DNA of 64,000 nucleotides from Ramlibacter tataouinensis (lineage in GTDB: Bacteria > Pseudomonadota > Gammaproteobacteria > Burkholderiales > Burkholderiaceae_C): NCBI GenBank assembly GCA_002427815.1, contig DIZF01000032.1:1-64000 (forward strand), in the 5' to 3' direction. The notes beneath the pieces were generated by a model. The model ran no database searches, was not told the DNA's origin, and was given only the letters and a program-made list of their open reading frames with translations. Shown here one piece after another: positions 1 through 7,400 of this stretch (within the stretch, counting starts at the first letter, position 1; the number at the start of each line of letters is the position of its first letter). The translations under genes were made by a program, and so were the position numbers.

Positions 1-19
1 AGATGTGTATAAGAGACAG
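1..19 (+). other. Tn5 mosaic end (Nextera adapter remnant)
   Basis: The first 19 bases are exactly the transposase mosaic-end sequence used in Nextera-type tagmentation libraries (AGATGTGTATAAGAGACAG). Genomic sequence starts at base 20, where the reading frame of the carboxylase gene stops being interrupted. This is a sequencing artefact, not genomic DNA, and it marks a contig end. Confidence 0.96.
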
Positions 20-1341
20 GCATATCCCCGGCCGCACATGCCGTAGTTCCCGGCGCCGAACGACGCGCCGCACTGGATGGTGATCTGCGGCACGGTGGCA
101 TTGGTCACGGCCTGGATCATCTTGCTGCCGTGCTTGATCATCCCGCCCTGCTCGCTGTCCTTGCCCACCATGTAGCCGGTGGTGTTCTGCAGGTAGATGA
201 TGGGATGGCCGAGCTGGCACATCCACTGGATGAAGTGGGTGGCCTTGTTCGCGCCGGCGACGTCGATGGGCCCGTTGTTGGTGATGAGGCCCACCGCATG
301 GCCTTCGATCGCGGCCTGCACGCAGACCGTCGCGGCGCCATACAGCGGCTTGAACTCCAGCAGCCGCGAACCATCGACGACGCGCGCGATGATTTCGCGC
401 ATGTCCACCGGCTCGCGCAGGTTGGCGGGCATCAGGCCCAGCAGTTCCTGCGGATCGAAGCGCGGTAAATCGGGGTCAGATTCCAATTCTTTTCGGAAAT
501 TGGAATCTGACCCCGATTCCCGAAACCGCGCCAGCGTGCCGATCACCTCTCGCGCGATTCCCAGCGCATGCCGGTCGTCCTCGGCCAGGTACTCGCCGAG
601 CCCGGAAACCGCGGTGTGCATTTCCGCCCCGCCGAGTTCCTCCTCGGTGGCGACTTCGCCGGTTGCAGCCATCAGCAAGGGCGGACCGGCGAGGAAGGCG
701 CGCGAGCGCTTGCGCACCATGATCACCACGTCGCTCAAGCCCGGCATGTAAGCTCCGCCCGCCGTGCCCGAACCGTGCTGCACCGTGATCACCGGGATGC
801 CCGCAGCCGACAGCCGGGCCAGATTGCGGAACAACTCCCCGCCCTGCACGAAACCTTCGACGCGATAGCGCATCAGGTTCGCGCCGGCGCTCTCGACCAG
901 GTGGATGAAGGGCAGCTTGTTCTCCAGCGCCATCTCCTGCACCCGCAGGATCTTGTCCAGACCCATGGGCTGGATCGCGCCGGCGTCGATGCCCGAGTCG
1001 CTGGCCACCACCATGCAACGCACACCGGCGACAAAACCGATTCCCGCCACCATGCCGCCGCCGGGCACCGATGCCGCCGCATCCTGCGTGTCGCGCAGGT
1101 ATCCCGCCAGCGGGCACAGCGGCAGGTAGGGGCGGCCCGGGTCCAGCAGCAAGGCCACGCGTTCCCTGGGCAGCAACTGACCCCGCTTGTCGAACACCGG
1201 CTTGGACTTGGCCGAAGCGGCCGTGGCGCGCGACTCGATGGCGCGCAGCTGCGCGATCCGTGCGAGCATGGCTTCACGCCGCTGTCGCGCCACCGGACCT
1301 TGTGCGTTCCAGCTCGATGGGTAGGAAGGCGTGACCCTCAT
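20..1341 (-). CDS. Acyl-CoA carboxylase carboxyltransferase (beta) subunit, geranyl-CoA carboxylase-like, 3' end missing
   Basis: Biotin-dependent acyl-CoA carboxylase beta subunit. It transfers the carboxyl group from carboxybiotin to an enoyl-CoA (geranyl- or 3-methylcrotonyl-CoA type). About 440 residues are present; family members have about 535, so the C-terminal part is lost at the contig edge. Visible crotonase-fold motifs are GTAGGAYMPGLSD, FLAGPPLL and EELGGAEMHT in the N-terminal half, and HPIIYLQNTTGYMVG and ASFGAGNYGMCGRGYA in the C-terminal half. The wording (IDAGAIQPMGLDK, LVESAGANL) and the neighbouring SDR fit an AtuC-like protein better than LiuB. I chose ATG 1341, which overlaps the SDR stop as ATGA; ATG 1269 is the alternative. 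A 51-bp perfect hairpin is inserted in frame between the two half-domains. The exact substrate is inferred. Confidence 0.8.
468..518. repeat. Perfect 21-bp inverted repeat inside the carboxylase gene
   Basis: Arms 468-488 and 498-518 are perfect reverse complements around a 9-base loop. The arms begin AATCGGGGTCAGATTCC. At 51 bp (17 codons) it keeps the reading frame and adds residues reading ESGSDSNFRKELESDPD. It lies in the linker between the two carboxyltransferase half-domains, where length varies in the family. The GGGGTCAGA core resembles dispersed REP-like palindromes of proteobacteria; that link is from memory and not tested. Confidence 0.85.
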
Positions 1342-1361
1342 CCCCGCCCTTTCCGGGAAGG
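1328..1361 (+). repeat. Dispersed hairpin repeat, same family as the arms around the DUF559 gene
   Basis: Starts GGCGTG, then CCCTCATCCC, then an imperfect hairpin CCTTTCC/GGGAAGG. It aligns over its length with the copy at 39417-39455 (GGCGTG, CCCCCATCCC, CCTTCCCCC hairpin). It sits exactly on the SDR/carboxylase junction: the CAT within CCCTCATCCC provides the carboxylase start codon and the SDR stop codon on the minus strand. Confidence 0.6.
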
Positions 1362-2333
1362 AGCGGGTGGTTTCGCGCGTCCCTTTGCGGGAGCGGCTGC
1401 CTTTGTTCCTTTCGCTCGCCGGGCAGGCCCCGCTTGAGAGCCGCGCTCCTGAAATACCTTCGGCACGACCGCTCGGTGGAAACCGTCGAAGGGACGGACC
1501 GCCGCGCGCGCCTGCGATTCCTTGCCGGGAACCTGCATAGCCCAGCCCATGCGAACCTGCGGCCGGGCGCCGTCGACCCTTAGCACTGCGCCGCTGATGA
1601 ACGACGCCGCCGGGCTGAGCAGGAAGACCACCGCGGCGGAAGTCTCGGCCTCGGTGCCGAACCGGCCCAGCGGCACGGTCTTGTGCATCTCGCGCAACAT
1701 GGGCCCGGCCTCGGGCGGATAGTGGTCCATGCCGCTGGATGCGATATAGCCCGGCGCCACGGCATTGACCCGCACGCCATGGCGCGCCCATTCCACCGCC
1801 GCGGTTTCGGTCAGGCTCACCATGCCGGCACGGGCGGCGCCGCTGTGGCCCATGTTCGGCATCGAGCCCCAGATGTCCGCCACCATATTCACGATGGCGC
1901 CGCCGTGCTCGCGCATCGATTGCACGAAGCACTCGCGCGCCATCAGGAAGCCGCCGCCGAGATTGGTGGCGAGCACCGTGTCCCAGCCCTTGCCGGTGAT
2001 GGACTCGAGGGGACTGATGTATTGCCCGCCCGCATTGTTGACCAGCGCATCGATGCGGCCGTGCACGGCGATCACGGCCTGCACCGTGTTCTGCACCGCT
2101 TCCTCGTCGCGGATGTCGCACGAATGAAAGCTGGCGCGGCCGCCGTCGGCGGCGATCTCGGCGGCCACGTCGAACAGCTTGTCCAGCTTGCGCCCGACGA
2201 GGACCACATGGGCGCCCAGCGCGGCCAGTTCGTGCGCGACGCAGCGGCCTATGCCCGAGCCACCGCCGGTGACCAGCGCCACTTTCCCCGCGAACAGGCC
2301 GGGCGTAAAAACAGAACGGTAATGGGCACTCAA
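1338..2333 (-). CDS. SDR family oxidoreductase, citronellol/citronellal dehydrogenase-like (Atu type)
   Basis: NAD(P)-dependent short-chain dehydrogenase. The Rossmann motif TGGGSGIG lies near the N-terminus, then NNAGG and a C-terminal segment PFDGFHRAVVPKV typical of acyclic-terpene SDRs. The active-site region reads SGAARAGM where YxxxK is expected, so catalysis may be non-classical. The start is TTG 2333, overlapping the TetR stop as TTGA, with GGAG seven bases upstream; the next ATG upstream lies deep inside the regulator gene. At 331 residues it is about 35 longer than relatives. The extra tail, rich in K, R, A and P, comes from repeat DNA at 1328-1449. It is coupled to the carboxylase by ATGA and likely acts with it in isoprenoid alcohol or acid catabolism (inferred). 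Confidence 0.78.
   Translation of the reverse strand: MSAHYRSVFTPGLFAGKVALVTGGGSGIGRCVAHELAALGAHVVLVGRKLDKLFDVAAEIAADGGRASFHSCDIRDEEAVQNTVQAVIAVHGRIDALVNNAGGQYISPLESITGKGWDTVLATNLGGGFLMARECFVQSMREHGGAIVNMVADIWGSMPNMGHSGAARAGMVSLTETAAVEWARHGVRVNAVAPGYIASSGMDHYPPEAGPMLREMHKTVPLGRFGTEAETSAAVVFLLSPAASFISGAVLRVDGARPQVRMGWAMQVPGKESQARAAVRPFDGFHRAVVPKVFQERGSQAGPARRAKGTKAAAPAKGRAKPPAPSRKGRG
1390..1449. repeat. REP-like imperfect inverted repeat
   Basis: GGAGCGGCT at 1390-1398 and AGCCGCGCTCC at 1439-1449 form an imperfect inverted repeat, with a two-base bulge in one arm. Motifs of the GGAGCGCGGCT kind are common REP cores in proteobacteria. It is translated as part of the unusual C-terminal tail of the SDR gene. 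Confidence 0.45.
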
Positions 2334-2992
2334 GGCTTTTCTCCGATGAACAATTTCATGGCGGCGTCGGTCAGCTCGTCCAGGCTGGCGCCCTTGCGGC
2401 GGTCGTACCACTGGGCCGACCAGTTGAGCGCGCCGAAAATCAACAGGCGTGCCAGCTTGACGTCGGCCTTGAGCTGGCCGGACGCGTGCAGCGCGTCCAG
2501 CACCGGCGTCCAGGGCACTTCGTACTCGCCTTGCAGCTCGGTCAGCGCGGCGCGCTGGCGCGGCGTGATGGAGCGCGACTCGTACAGCATGACGGGGATG
2601 AAGTCGCTGCCGGGTCCCAGCAGGATGTCGAAGTGATTGCGGATCAGGATGCGCAGCTGGCCCGCGACGTCGGGCGTGGCCCGTTCCGCGCGCTGCAGAG
2701 CCTGCTGCTGGCGCAGGATCGCCGAGCGCATGCCCTCCTGCATCACGGCGTACAGCAGCGCGCCCTTGCTCTTGAAATGGTAGAACGGCGAGCCGCTGCG
2801 CATCCCCACAGCCGCCGCGATATCGCGGGTGCTGGTGGCGTCGAAGCCCTTGCGCCGGAACAACCGGGCGGCCGATCGCAGCAGCTCGGCCCGGCGGTTG
2901 CCGTCGTCACGCTCCGCCACCGTCTTGCGCGGCCGTCCGCGCGGACGCTTGGCCGCGCCGTCGTCGATCGGCCGTACGCTGGAAACTGGCAT
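2330..2992 (-). CDS. TetR family transcriptional regulator
   Basis: DNA-binding repressor of about 220 residues. An N-terminal basic stretch (KRPRGRPRK) leads into a TetR helix-turn-helix (residues about 35-80, with FDATSTRDIAAAVGMRSGSPFYHF), followed by a helical ligand-binding domain. I chose ATG 2992, preceded by GGTGG; an upstream codon at 3028 would run the coding region into the palindrome at 3026-3039. It is first in the leftward chain with the SDR and carboxylase, and divergent from the aldehyde dehydrogenase. It probably represses both directions and itself. Its position matches atuR in Pseudomonas terpenoid loci, but orthology is not established. Confidence 0.85.
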   Translation of the reverse strand: MPVSSVRPIDDGAAKRPRGRPRKTVAERDDGNRRAELLRSAARLFRRKGFDATSTRDIAAAVGMRSGSPFYHFKSKGALLYAVMQEGMRSAILRQQQALQRAERATPDVAGQLRILIRNHFDILLGPGSDFIPVMLYESRSITPRQRAALTELQGEYEVPWTPVLDALHASGQLKADVKLARLLIFGALNWSAQWYDRRKGASLDELTDAAMKLFIGEKP

Positions 2993-3025
2993 GCCCGCCA
3001 CCTTAGCAAAAGCGGGTATTTTTAG

Positions 3026-3039
3026 CAAGCGGGCGCTTG
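3026..3039. promoter_or_regulatory. Candidate TetR operator
   Basis: Perfect inverted repeat CAAGCG-GG-CGCTTG in the 162-bp gap between the divergent TetR gene and the aldehyde dehydrogenase gene. Arm length, spacing and position fit a TetR-type operator controlling both sides. Confidence 0.55.
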
Positions 3040-3154
3040 GTGAAAATGCTGGATCGGGCGCCTCGGCATGGGCTTCCCGGGGTCCCTGTCCCCAGGCCTT
3101 GCCGTTTGGCAGAAAATAGCCGGCTCGCCCGAACCCGTTTCACAGGAAGCAAGC

Positions 3155-4591
3155 ATGACCTACCCCAACACCCAACTGTTCATCGATGGCCAATGGCAGG
3201 ACGCTGCCGATGGCCGCACCCTCGCCGTCTTCAACCCGGCCAGCGGCCAGGAGATCGGCCGCTGCGCCCACGCCGGCAAGGCCGATCTCGACCGTGCGCT
3301 GGCCGCCACCCAGAAGGGCTTCGAGACCTGGCGCAACACCCCCGCGTTCGAGCGCAGCAAGATCATGCGCAAGGCCGCCGGCCTGATGCGCGAGCGCGCC
3401 GGCGACATCGGCTCACTGCTGACCCAGGAGCAGGGCAAGCCGCTGCCCGAGGCCAAGATGGAGGCGATGGCTTCCGCCGACATCATCGAATGGTTCGCCG
3501 AGGAAGGGTTCCGCGTATATGGCCGGATCGTCCCCTCGCGCAACCTTTCGGTGCGCCAGCTGGTGGTGAAAGACCCGGTCGGCCCGGTGGCCGCGTTCAC
3601 GCCCTGGAACTTCCCGATCAACCAGGCCGTGCGCAAGATCTCGGCCGCACTCGCGACCGGCTGCTCGATCATCGTGAAGGCGCCGGAGGAGGCGCCCGCC
3701 GCCGCGGCGGCACTCGTCAAGGCCTTCGCCGACGCCGGCGTTCCGGCCGGCGTAGTCGGACTGGTCTACGGCACCCCGGCGGAGATCTCCAATTACCTGA
3801 TCCCGCACCCGGTCATCCGCAAGATCACCTTCACCGGCTCGACCCCCGTCGGCAAGCAGTTGGCCGCGCTGGCCGGGCAGCACATGAAGCGGGTGACCAT
3901 GGAACTGGGCGGGCACGCGCCGGTGATCATCGCCGAAGATGCCGACGTCGAGCTGGCGGTGAAGACCGCCGGCGGCGCCAAGTTCCGCAACGCCGGACAG
4001 GTCTGCATCTCGCCGACCCGCTTCCTGGTGCACGAGAGCATTCGCGACCAGTTCGCGGCGGCGCTGGTCAAGCACGCCAAGGGCCTGAAGGTCGGCGACG
4101 GCATGACCGAAGGCACGCAGATGGGCCCGCTGGCCAATGCGCGACGCATGACCGCCATGGCCGAGTTCACCAAGGATGCGGTGCAGCGCGGCGCCACCGT
4201 CGCAGCCGGCGGCCAGCGCATCGGCGAGGTCGGCAATTTCTGGGAGCCCACGGTGCTGATGGACGTGCCGCTGGACGCCCGGATCTTCAACGACGAGCCG
4301 TTCGGCCCGGTGGCGGCGATCCGCAGCTTTAACACCATCGACGAAGCCATCACCGAAGCCAACCGCCTGCCCTATGGCCTGGCGGGCTATGCCTACACGC
4401 GCTCGCTGAAAAACGCACATGCGCTCACACAGAAGCTGGAAGTCGGCATGCTGTGGATCAACCAGCCCGCAGCGCCCTGGCCCGAGATGCCGTTCGGCGG
4501 GGTCAAGGATTCGGGCTACGGCTCGGAAGGCGGACCGGAGGCGCTGGAGGCGTACCTGAACACCCGAGCGGTCTCGATCAACAACATCTGA
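3155..4591 (+). CDS. NAD(P)-dependent aldehyde dehydrogenase, succinate-semialdehyde dehydrogenase-like
   Basis: Oxidises an aldehyde to its acid. The 478 residues match the usual ALDH length. The NAD-binding domain contains TPWNFPINQ and FTGSTPVGK. The general base is E250 (MELGGHAP) and the catalytic cysteine is C284 (NAGQVCISPTR). EPFGPV and the closing PFGGVKDSGYG are also present. Start ATG 3155 has AGGA about eight bases upstream. The sequence is of the GabD/NAD-dependent SSADH group. Its position opposite an atu-like operon suggests it could oxidise citronellal-type or other aldehydes instead; substrate is not determined. Confidence 0.85.
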   Translation: MTYPNTQLFIDGQWQDAADGRTLAVFNPASGQEIGRCAHAGKADLDRALAATQKGFETWRNTPAFERSKIMRKAAGLMRERAGDIGSLLTQEQGKPLPEAKMEAMASADIIEWFAEEGFRVYGRIVPSRNLSVRQLVVKDPVGPVAAFTPWNFPINQAVRKISAALATGCSIIVKAPEEAPAAAAALVKAFADAGVPAGVVGLVYGTPAEISNYLIPHPVIRKITFTGSTPVGKQLAALAGQHMKRVTMELGGHAPVIIAEDADVELAVKTAGGAKFRNAGQVCISPTRFLVHESIRDQFAAALVKHAKGLKVGDGMTEGTQMGPLANARRMTAMAEFTKDAVQRGATVAAGGQRIGEVGNFWEPTVLMDVPLDARIFNDEPFGPVAAIRSFNTIDEAITEANRLPYGLAGYAYTRSLKNAHALTQKLEVGMLWINQPAAPWPEMPFGGVKDSGYGSEGGPEALEAYLNTRAVSINNI

Positions 4592-5089
4592 GGCTGCGAA
4601 CCCGGTCGCTCTCCCGCGCTTCGGCTCTACAGCGGTTGGCAAGGCAGGCGACTGGGGGGCATTCCGCGCGAACAGTGTTGGCAAGGCCGGCGACCGGGGT
4701 GGCGTGGCCGCGTGCGAAGAGCGCGCGCTGGCGCAATGGTCCCGGTCTGGCCCGACGGCTGAACGCAACAACATCACTTCAAGGCAGGCGGCTGGGGTAG
4801 CTGGGCGCAGGTCCATTCGCGGTTGCCACAGAGCGCGCGTCCGAATAGCGGGGTTGACGCAGTGAAATCCGCGTGCGCGGATGGTCGCCCGCGAGCGTGA
4901 CCGGAGAACAGCTGCCCCTGCCGCCTGCCGTACCAACCCTGCTGGCACGCGTGATCAGAGGACTTTTTCTGAGCACCCACTAACCGGCTCTTTTCACCTA
5001 CACTCGATCTGCTCGGGATGCGCGGCTACCCGCCGACGGCAGCCCACCTTCTTCAACAGGCGTCGACACAATCGGCGCGGAGTGATCGA
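4592..5089. other. Non-coding region with short direct repeats
   Basis: 498 bp between the aldehyde dehydrogenase and the bkd operon, with no credible gene. It contains two near-identical 23-bp direct repeats beginning GTTGGCAAGG at 4635-4657 and 4677-4699 (two mismatches, 42 bp apart), plus a partial third copy (AAGGCAGGCGGCTGGGG) at 4781-4797. The promoter of the bkd operon should lie in its right half; no convincing -35/-10 pair or sigma-54 box stands out. Confidence 0.6.
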
Positions 5090-6325
5090 ATGAGCCCGCA
5101 ACCCGCACTTCGTCTGCATGTGCCGGAGCCCTCCGGGCGCCCGGGCTGCGAGACCGACTTCTCCTACCTCCACCTTTCGCCCGCCGGCGCCGTGCGCCGG
5201 CCGCCGGTGGACACCACGCCTCGCGAAACCAACGACCTGGCCTATGGGCTGGTGCGGGTGCTGGACGAGGACGGCAAGGCGGTGGGGCCCTGGACGCCGA
5301 AGATCGAGCCGGCGCGATTGCGCAAGGGCCTGCGCGCCATGATGAAGACGCGCATCTTCGACGCCCGCATGCTGATCGCGCAGCGGCAACGCAAGCTGTC
5401 GTTCTACATGCAAAGCCTGGGCGAGGAAGCGATCGGCACGGCGCAGGCGCAGGCACTGCAGCCCGGCGATATGTGCTTCCCGACCTATCGCCAGCAAAGC
5501 CTGTTGCTGTCGCGGGACGACGTTCCGATGGTCGAGCTGATCTGTCAGTTGATGAGCAATGCACACGATCCGCTGAAGGGCCGCCAGCTGCCGGTGATGT
5601 ATTCGTACAAGCGGGCCGGCTTTTTCTCGATCTCGGGCAACCTCGCCACCCAGTTCATCCAGGCGGTGGGTTGGGCCATGGCCTCCGCCATCAAGGGCGA
5701 CACCAAGATCTCGTCCGCGTGGATCGGCGACGGCGCCACCGCGGAAGCGGACTTCCACACCGCGCTGACCTTCGCGCATGTCTACCGCGCGCCGGTGATC
5801 CTGAACGTGGTCAACAACCAGTGGGCGATCTCCACGTTCCAGGCCATCGCCGGTGGTGAAGCAACGACGTTCGCCGCGCGCGGCGTGGGTTGCGGCATCG
5901 CCTCGCTGCGGGTCGACGGCAACGATTTCCTGGCCGTCTATTCGGCGTCGCTCTGGGCGGCCGAGCGGGCCCGCAGCAACTTCGGGCCGACGCTGATCGA
6001 GTGGGTGACGTACCGCGGCGGCCCCCACTCCACGTCGGACGATCCGTCCAAGTACCGGCCGGCCGACGATTGGCAGCGTTTCCCGCTGGGCGATCCGATC
6101 GCACGCCTGAAGCAGCATCTGATCGCACTCGGCGAATGGTCCGAGGCGCAGCAGGCGCAGGCGCAGGCGGAGCTGGAAGCCGAAGTGATGGCCGCGCAGA
6201 AGGAGGCCGAGAGCTACGGCACCCTGCTCGACGGCCACATCCCCAGCCCGGCGGCGATGTTCGACGATGTCTACAAGGACATGCCCGAACACCTGCGGGT
6301 GCAACGCCAGCAACTGGGGGTGTGA
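5090..6325 (+). CDS. bkdA1: Branched-chain 2-oxoacid dehydrogenase E1 component, alpha subunit
   Basis: Thiamine-diphosphate-dependent decarboxylation of the 2-oxoacids from valine, leucine and isoleucine, first step of the BCKDH complex, in the cytoplasm. The 411 residues match Pseudomonas BkdA1 (about 410), including its long N-terminal arm. The TPP motif runs from GDGATAEADFH to NVVNNQWAIS, and the phosphorylation-loop-like segment reads RGGPHSTSDDPSKY. Start ATG 5090 is chosen because the family N-terminus begins near here and the codons upstream look non-coding. It is the first gene of a four-gene operon; the next start follows its stop by two bases. Confidence 0.93.
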   Translation: MSPQPALRLHVPEPSGRPGCETDFSYLHLSPAGAVRRPPVDTTPRETNDLAYGLVRVLDEDGKAVGPWTPKIEPARLRKGLRAMMKTRIFDARMLIAQRQRKLSFYMQSLGEEAIGTAQAQALQPGDMCFPTYRQQSLLLSRDDVPMVELICQLMSNAHDPLKGRQLPVMYSYKRAGFFSISGNLATQFIQAVGWAMASAIKGDTKISSAWIGDGATAEADFHTALTFAHVYRAPVILNVVNNQWAISTFQAIAGGEATTFAARGVGCGIASLRVDGNDFLAVYSASLWAAERARSNFGPTLIEWVTYRGGPHSTSDDPSKYRPADDWQRFPLGDPIARLKQHLIALGEWSEAQQAQAQAELEAEVMAAQKEAESYGTLLDGHIPSPAAMFDDVYKDMPEHLRVQRQQLGV

Positions 6326-6327
6326 TC

Positions 6328-7398
6328 ATGCTGACCGAAACGAAGAACATGGAAGTGGCAGCACCTTCGGACAGCCGCGGCAAGACCAGCCCGATGACGA
6401 TGATCCAGGCGCTGCGCTCGGCGATGGATGTGATGATGGAGCGCGACGACAACGTTGTCGTCTACGGCCAGGACGTGGGTTATTTCGGCGGCGTGTTCCG
6501 CGTCACCGAGGGCCTGCAGGCCAAGTACGGCAAGTCGCGCTGCTTCGACGCGCCGATCTCCGAGGGCGGCATCGTCGGCACGGCCGTCGGCATGGGTGCC
6601 TACGGCCTGCGTCCGGTGGTGGAGATCCAGTTCGCCGATTACTTCTACCCGGCTTCGGACCAGATCGTGTCGGAGGCGGCGCGCCTGCGCTACCGGTCCG
6701 CGGGCGACTTCACCGCGCCGATCACCATCCGCATGCCCTGCGGCGGCGGCATCTACGGCGGCCAGACCCACAGCCAGAGCCCGGAAGCGCTGTTCACACA
6801 CGTGTGCGGCCTGCGCACCGTGATGCCCAGCAATCCCTACGACGCCAAGGGGCTGCTGATTTCTTCCATCGAGAACGACGACCCGGTCATCTTCCTGGAG
6901 CCCAAACGCCTCTACAACGGCCCCTTCGACGGACACCACGACCGCCCGGTGGTACCGTGGTCGCAGCATGCTATGGGCGAAGTGCCCGAAGGCTATTACA
7001 CGGTGCCGCTGGAATCCGCGTCGGTGTTCCGCCCCGGCAAGGACCTCACCGTGCTGACCTACGGCACCATGGTCTGGGTGTCGCAGTGCGCCGCTCAGGA
7101 GACCGGCATCGATGCCGAGATCATCGACCTGCGTTCGATCTGGCCGCTGGACCTGCAGACCATCGTCGAGTCGGTCAAGAAGACCGGCCGCTGCGTGGTG
7201 GTTCATGAGGCGACACGTACCAGCGGCTTTGGCGCGGAGCTGGTGTCCCTAGTGCAGGAGCATTGCTTCTATCACCTGGAGGCGCCGATCGAGCGCGTCG
7301 CCGGCTGGGACACGCCCTATCCCCATGCCCAGGAGTGGGCCTACTTCCCCGGCCCGGCCAGGGTCGGCGCGGCGTTGCGCCGCACGATGGAGGCATGA
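6328..7398 (+). CDS. bkdA2: Branched-chain 2-oxoacid dehydrogenase E1 component, beta subunit
   Basis: Partner of E1 alpha in the alpha2beta2 decarboxylase. It has 356 residues with a pyrimidine-binding transketolase domain (VYGQDVGYFGGVFRVTEGL, ISEGGIVGTAVGMG, EIQFADYFYPA) and a C-terminal transketolase domain (VLTYGTMVW, EIIDLRSIWPLD, VVHEATRTSGFGAEL). It starts two bases after bkdA1 and its stop overlaps a possible ATG of the E2 gene, so the three are translationally linked. Nothing is missing relative to the family. Confidence 0.93.
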   Translation: MLTETKNMEVAAPSDSRGKTSPMTMIQALRSAMDVMMERDDNVVVYGQDVGYFGGVFRVTEGLQAKYGKSRCFDAPISEGGIVGTAVGMGAYGLRPVVEIQFADYFYPASDQIVSEAARLRYRSAGDFTAPITIRMPCGGGIYGGQTHSQSPEALFTHVCGLRTVMPSNPYDAKGLLISSIENDDPVIFLEPKRLYNGPFDGHHDRPVVPWSQHAMGEVPEGYYTVPLESASVFRPGKDLTVLTYGTMVWVSQCAAQETGIDAEIIDLRSIWPLDLQTIVESVKKTGRCVVVHEATRTSGFGAELVSLVQEHCFYHLEAPIERVAGWDTPYPHAQEWAYFPGPARVGAALRRTMEA

Positions 7399-7400
7399 CC

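Noticed and set aside
4944..4960. TGGCACG resembling the -24 box of a sigma-54 promoter upstream of bkdA1
   Set aside because: The -12 element (TTGC at proper spacing) is missing; the bases there read ATCAG.
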